Source of the DNA: JASSUD01 sp031963405
Lineage (GTDB): Bacteria; Pseudomonadota; Gammaproteobacteria; Burkholderiales; Burkholderiaceae
Length of the DNA: 64,000 bases
Direction of reading: 5' to 3'
Assembly: GCA_031963405.1 (NCBI GenBank)
Contig: JASSUJ010000001.1
Coordinates: 1,860,001 to 1,924,000, forward strand
The notes below the pieces were generated by a model. It searched no databases, was not told the DNA's origin, and saw nothing but the letters and a program-made list of their open reading frames with translations. Position numbers and translations under genes: made by a program. Below are positions 62,174 through 64,000 of this stretch, piece after piece. How positions within the stretch are numbered: position 1 is the first letter of the stretch; each line of letters opens with the position of its first letter.

Positions 62174-63637
62174 ATGCCCAGTTCAATTCTTATTTCAGCA
62201 GCGCCGCAGCGCCCACCATCATTACATCACTTAGCTCTTCAGCAAAATACAAAGAGTGCGGGTGAGATGGCTGGAGGGAATGAAGAAGCAGTTTTAATGG
62301 GGGAGAAAAATCAAGTATCACTTGGGGGAGTCCCGGAAGATGTTTGGCGGATCATTTTAAAAAGCTGCTGGGAGAATGGAGCACGGGATTTATATAGCGC
62401 CTCGTTGGTCTGTAAAGCCTTTTACCGATTGGCTGATGAGGTCAAGCCGGTCAAGAATTGTCAGATACGCGACTTCTTATCTTCTGCAGAGGCGGAATCA
62501 CTTTTTGAAGAAAAGAGCTTTAAGGGACTGCAAAAGACTTTTCAAATTATCCATGAAGTAGTCGCAGACGATCAGATACAGGCATTTTTATTTTCTAAAG
62601 AAGCGGCCGCGCTCTTTGCGAAAAAAACCCTTAAAGAGCTGCAAGGCACTTTTCAAAGCCTGTGTGAAGCAGTCAAAAAAGGAGAAGTTTTTCAAGCGAG
62701 GCTTTGTAAAGAGACACTTCAAAAAAGCCTTCAAGGAGAATTTCCAAGAATGGTTCGAGAGCTAAGCCTCAAACAAGAAAATCCCCCATTAAAACAGTTA
62801 ACTCAAAATTTTCTATTAAAGGAGCTCAGAAACGGCAATTTTCTTGCGGCAATGCAAATACTTTCCACTAGATCTCTCTCTAAATATCAAGAGGGAGATC
62901 CAGATATAGGTGAGGCAAAACTTACGCAAGGTGATTTGGTCGCTATGGAGCTATGCACGCAGAAAGAACTCCGTGACGAAGCTGCTGTGGCTGCGCTGGT
63001 AGGGTGCTACAGAGGAGATACTTTGGCTGAGCAACTAAAGCTTTACGACGAAGCTGTTTCAGCTAAACAAGTAACGGGTGAGCTTGCTCTATTTCTTCTG
63101 ACATATATCAGCTCAATTTTTACTCAAAAGCAAAAGCCAAATATAAAGCATTTTATTGGACTCATACCTGAGTGGGTTTGGGCGGGCGTTGTAAAGACCT
63201 ATAAAAGTTATCCTCTGATAGCTGCCAAAGATCTGCTGGCTAGTAGGATAGAGGCTATTGTGGGTACTGAAACGCTGCAGTGGGCTATTTCAAATAGAAA
63301 ACAAGACCTTCTCATCGCATTCCTTGAAAGTGATTCCAATCCGAACGAAGCTGGCAAAAACGCATTGCGCTGTGCGATGGAACTTGGCCGCTCCGAGATG
63401 GTGGATGTCTTACTACGCTGGGCTATTGCGAAAAATAGGGGCGCTCTACTTAAAACATTACTGGCGCTAATTGTTGACCAGAATGTGCTCAAAGAAGCAT
63501 TGGCGTATGCAAAAAAAATGCATCGTGTTAACTCTAGTGCACTACCCATTGTGCTTGAGCGTCTCGAAAGCTTAGACGCGGTGGTGAACTACCCAACTCA
63601 GCAGATATCCACCTTACGCCTCGCTAATAGCGCGTAA
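62174..63637 (+). CDS. F-box and ankyrin-repeat protein, unit 2 plus-strand gene
   Basis: The ATG at 62174 matches the start of the paralogue at 57476; the in-frame TTG at 62159 is less likely. The 487-residue product has the F-box at about 53-95 (LGGVPEDVWRIILKSCWENG, LVCKAFYRLADE), two copies of the 37-residue repeat (IRDFLSSAEAESLFEEKSFK, FLFSKEAAALFAKKTLKELQ) and an ankyrin region with ALRCAMELGRSEMVDVLL. Compared with the paralogue, 19 residues of the ankyrin part are missing in frame after DVLL, and about 20 residues (VGCYRGDTLAEQLKLYDEA) are inserted before the middle helices. The C-terminal QNVLKEALAYAKKM block is almost unchanged. Confidence 0.87.
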   Translation: MPSSILISAAPQRPPSLHHLALQQNTKSAGEMAGGNEEAVLMGEKNQVSLGGVPEDVWRIILKSCWENGARDLYSASLVCKAFYRLADEVKPVKNCQIRDFLSSAEAESLFEEKSFKGLQKTFQIIHEVVADDQIQAFLFSKEAAALFAKKTLKELQGTFQSLCEAVKKGEVFQARLCKETLQKSLQGEFPRMVRELSLKQENPPLKQLTQNFLLKELRNGNFLAAMQILSTRSLSKYQEGDPDIGEAKLTQGDLVAMELCTQKELRDEAAVAALVGCYRGDTLAEQLKLYDEAVSAKQVTGELALFLLTYISSIFTQKQKPNIKHFIGLIPEWVWAGVVKTYKSYPLIAAKDLLASRIEAIVGTETLQWAISNRKQDLLIAFLESDSNPNEAGKNALRCAMELGRSEMVDVLLRWAIAKNRGALLKTLLALIVDQNVLKEALAYAKKMHRVNSSALPIVLERLESLDAVVNYPTQQISTLRLANSA

Positions 63638-64000
63638 ACCTCGAAGTAAGCTAAATTCAATCAAAAGAAAGTAAATGAAGCTGAAAAATATGAGGGATGT
63701 GGAAAATGTAAAAGCGCCTCCAATTTATTGCGAGAATGAAGACAGATTTTGCTTTCAAACATGAGTGCGCAATGTAAAAAAGTTGGCCAAAGGCCTGGGA
63801 AAACAAGCGTTGGGCTGCCATAAAAAGCGACCAACCCCGCAGAGACTATTAGTTCTGCGGGGTTGGTCATTTTTATTCTTATCAAAATGATAGCGAATAG
63901 TGCATTAAAGATTTGCGCCTTAAGCTAAACGAATGACAACTGCTTATCCGTTATTTCGAGAAAATAAGTTGAGCTAAAAGAAGATGATCAGTAGGGCGCC
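63638..64000. other. Start of a third F-box/ankyrin unit
   Basis: Downstream of the plus gene the unit-boundary hairpin appears a third time, followed by sequence similar to 54440-54576 and 59098-59241 (TGACAACTGCTTATCCGTTA, AAATAAGTTGAGCTAAA). By comparison with the other units, a minus-strand paralogue should have its stop codon within about 20-40 bp beyond the window. Confidence 0.7.
63829..63868. terminator. Third copy of the unit-boundary terminator
   Basis: GACCAACCCCGCAGA and its exact complement form a 15-bp stem, followed by ATTTTTATTC. Changes from the copy at 59056 occur on both sides of the stem and keep pairing. Confidence 0.87.

Noticed and set aside
1..64000. CRISPR array or complete IS element
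   Set aside because: No regularly spaced direct repeats and no transposase gene were seen; the dispersed repeats are inverted-repeat elements without coding capacity.

Overview
The window reads as chromosome of a host-associated betaproteobacterium of the Burkholderiales. Several gene neighbourhoods match those of free-living Burkholderia: clpS-clpA beside a cold-shock gene and icd, dprA divergent from def, the EIIA-HPr-Enzyme I cluster, gpmA next to a CtpA-type protease and a rhodanese, and the prmC-grxD-ubiX order. The rest looks like an intracellular symbiont: many dispersed palindromic repeats, long spacers without genes, a P-type type IV secretion locus without a visible relaxase, and a tandem array of genes for F-box plus ankyrin proteins. 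Endofungal relatives such as Mycoavidus or Candidatus Glomeribacter are my best guess, from protein style and gene order only.

Layout. 1-3656: kdp potassium ATPase genes on the minus strand (kdpB cut by the window edge, kdpA, kdpF and a 30-residue membrane ORF overlapping kdpF). 3766-6153: a 795-residue protein of unknown function with hydrophobic Ala/Gly-rich blocks. 6387-11114: clpA, clpS, a cold-shock gene, icd. 11968-17052: a small secreted protein, a DUF192 protein, an RcsB-like response regulator, a 1.4 kb repeat-filled spacer and an amino-acid permease. 17299-23881: ubiX, grxD, prmC, pepA, then lptF-lptG on the plus strand. 24028-38104: secreted phospholipase D/Nuc-like protein, TrbM-like protein, VirD4, VirB10, VirB9, VirB8, VirB6, VirB4, VirB3, VirB2, VirB11 and a 300-residue protein with a basic repeated tail. 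38658-53555: tRNA-Leu, miaA, mutL, two thioredoxin-like proteins, a holin-like membrane protein, dprA, def, the regulatory PTS genes, ctpA, gpmA and a rhodanese. 53998-64000: tRNA-Arg followed by two copies, and the first bases of a third, of a roughly 4.7 kb unit holding two divergent F-box/ankyrin genes.

Two families of non-coding elements run through the window. Family A is about 100 bp (short forms 45-65 bp), with terminal inverted repeats like TAGGGAAGGTCTGCATAA, a conserved core and TA at both ends. The arms differ between copies but stay complementary within a copy. Four genes (kdpA, lptG, virD4, gpmA) end exactly at an element, whose terminal TAG or TAA is their stop codon. Family B is about 130-150 bp with ends like TAGAACCTGTTCA. 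One B copy contains a whole A copy, which gives a relative order of insertion.

How the parts could work together (inference): the VirB/VirD4 machine could export effectors, the F-box/ankyrin proteins are plausible effectors acting on host ubiquitin ligases, and repeated duplication of the divergent pair would expand that set. No phage, no complete IS transposase and no CRISPR array was seen.
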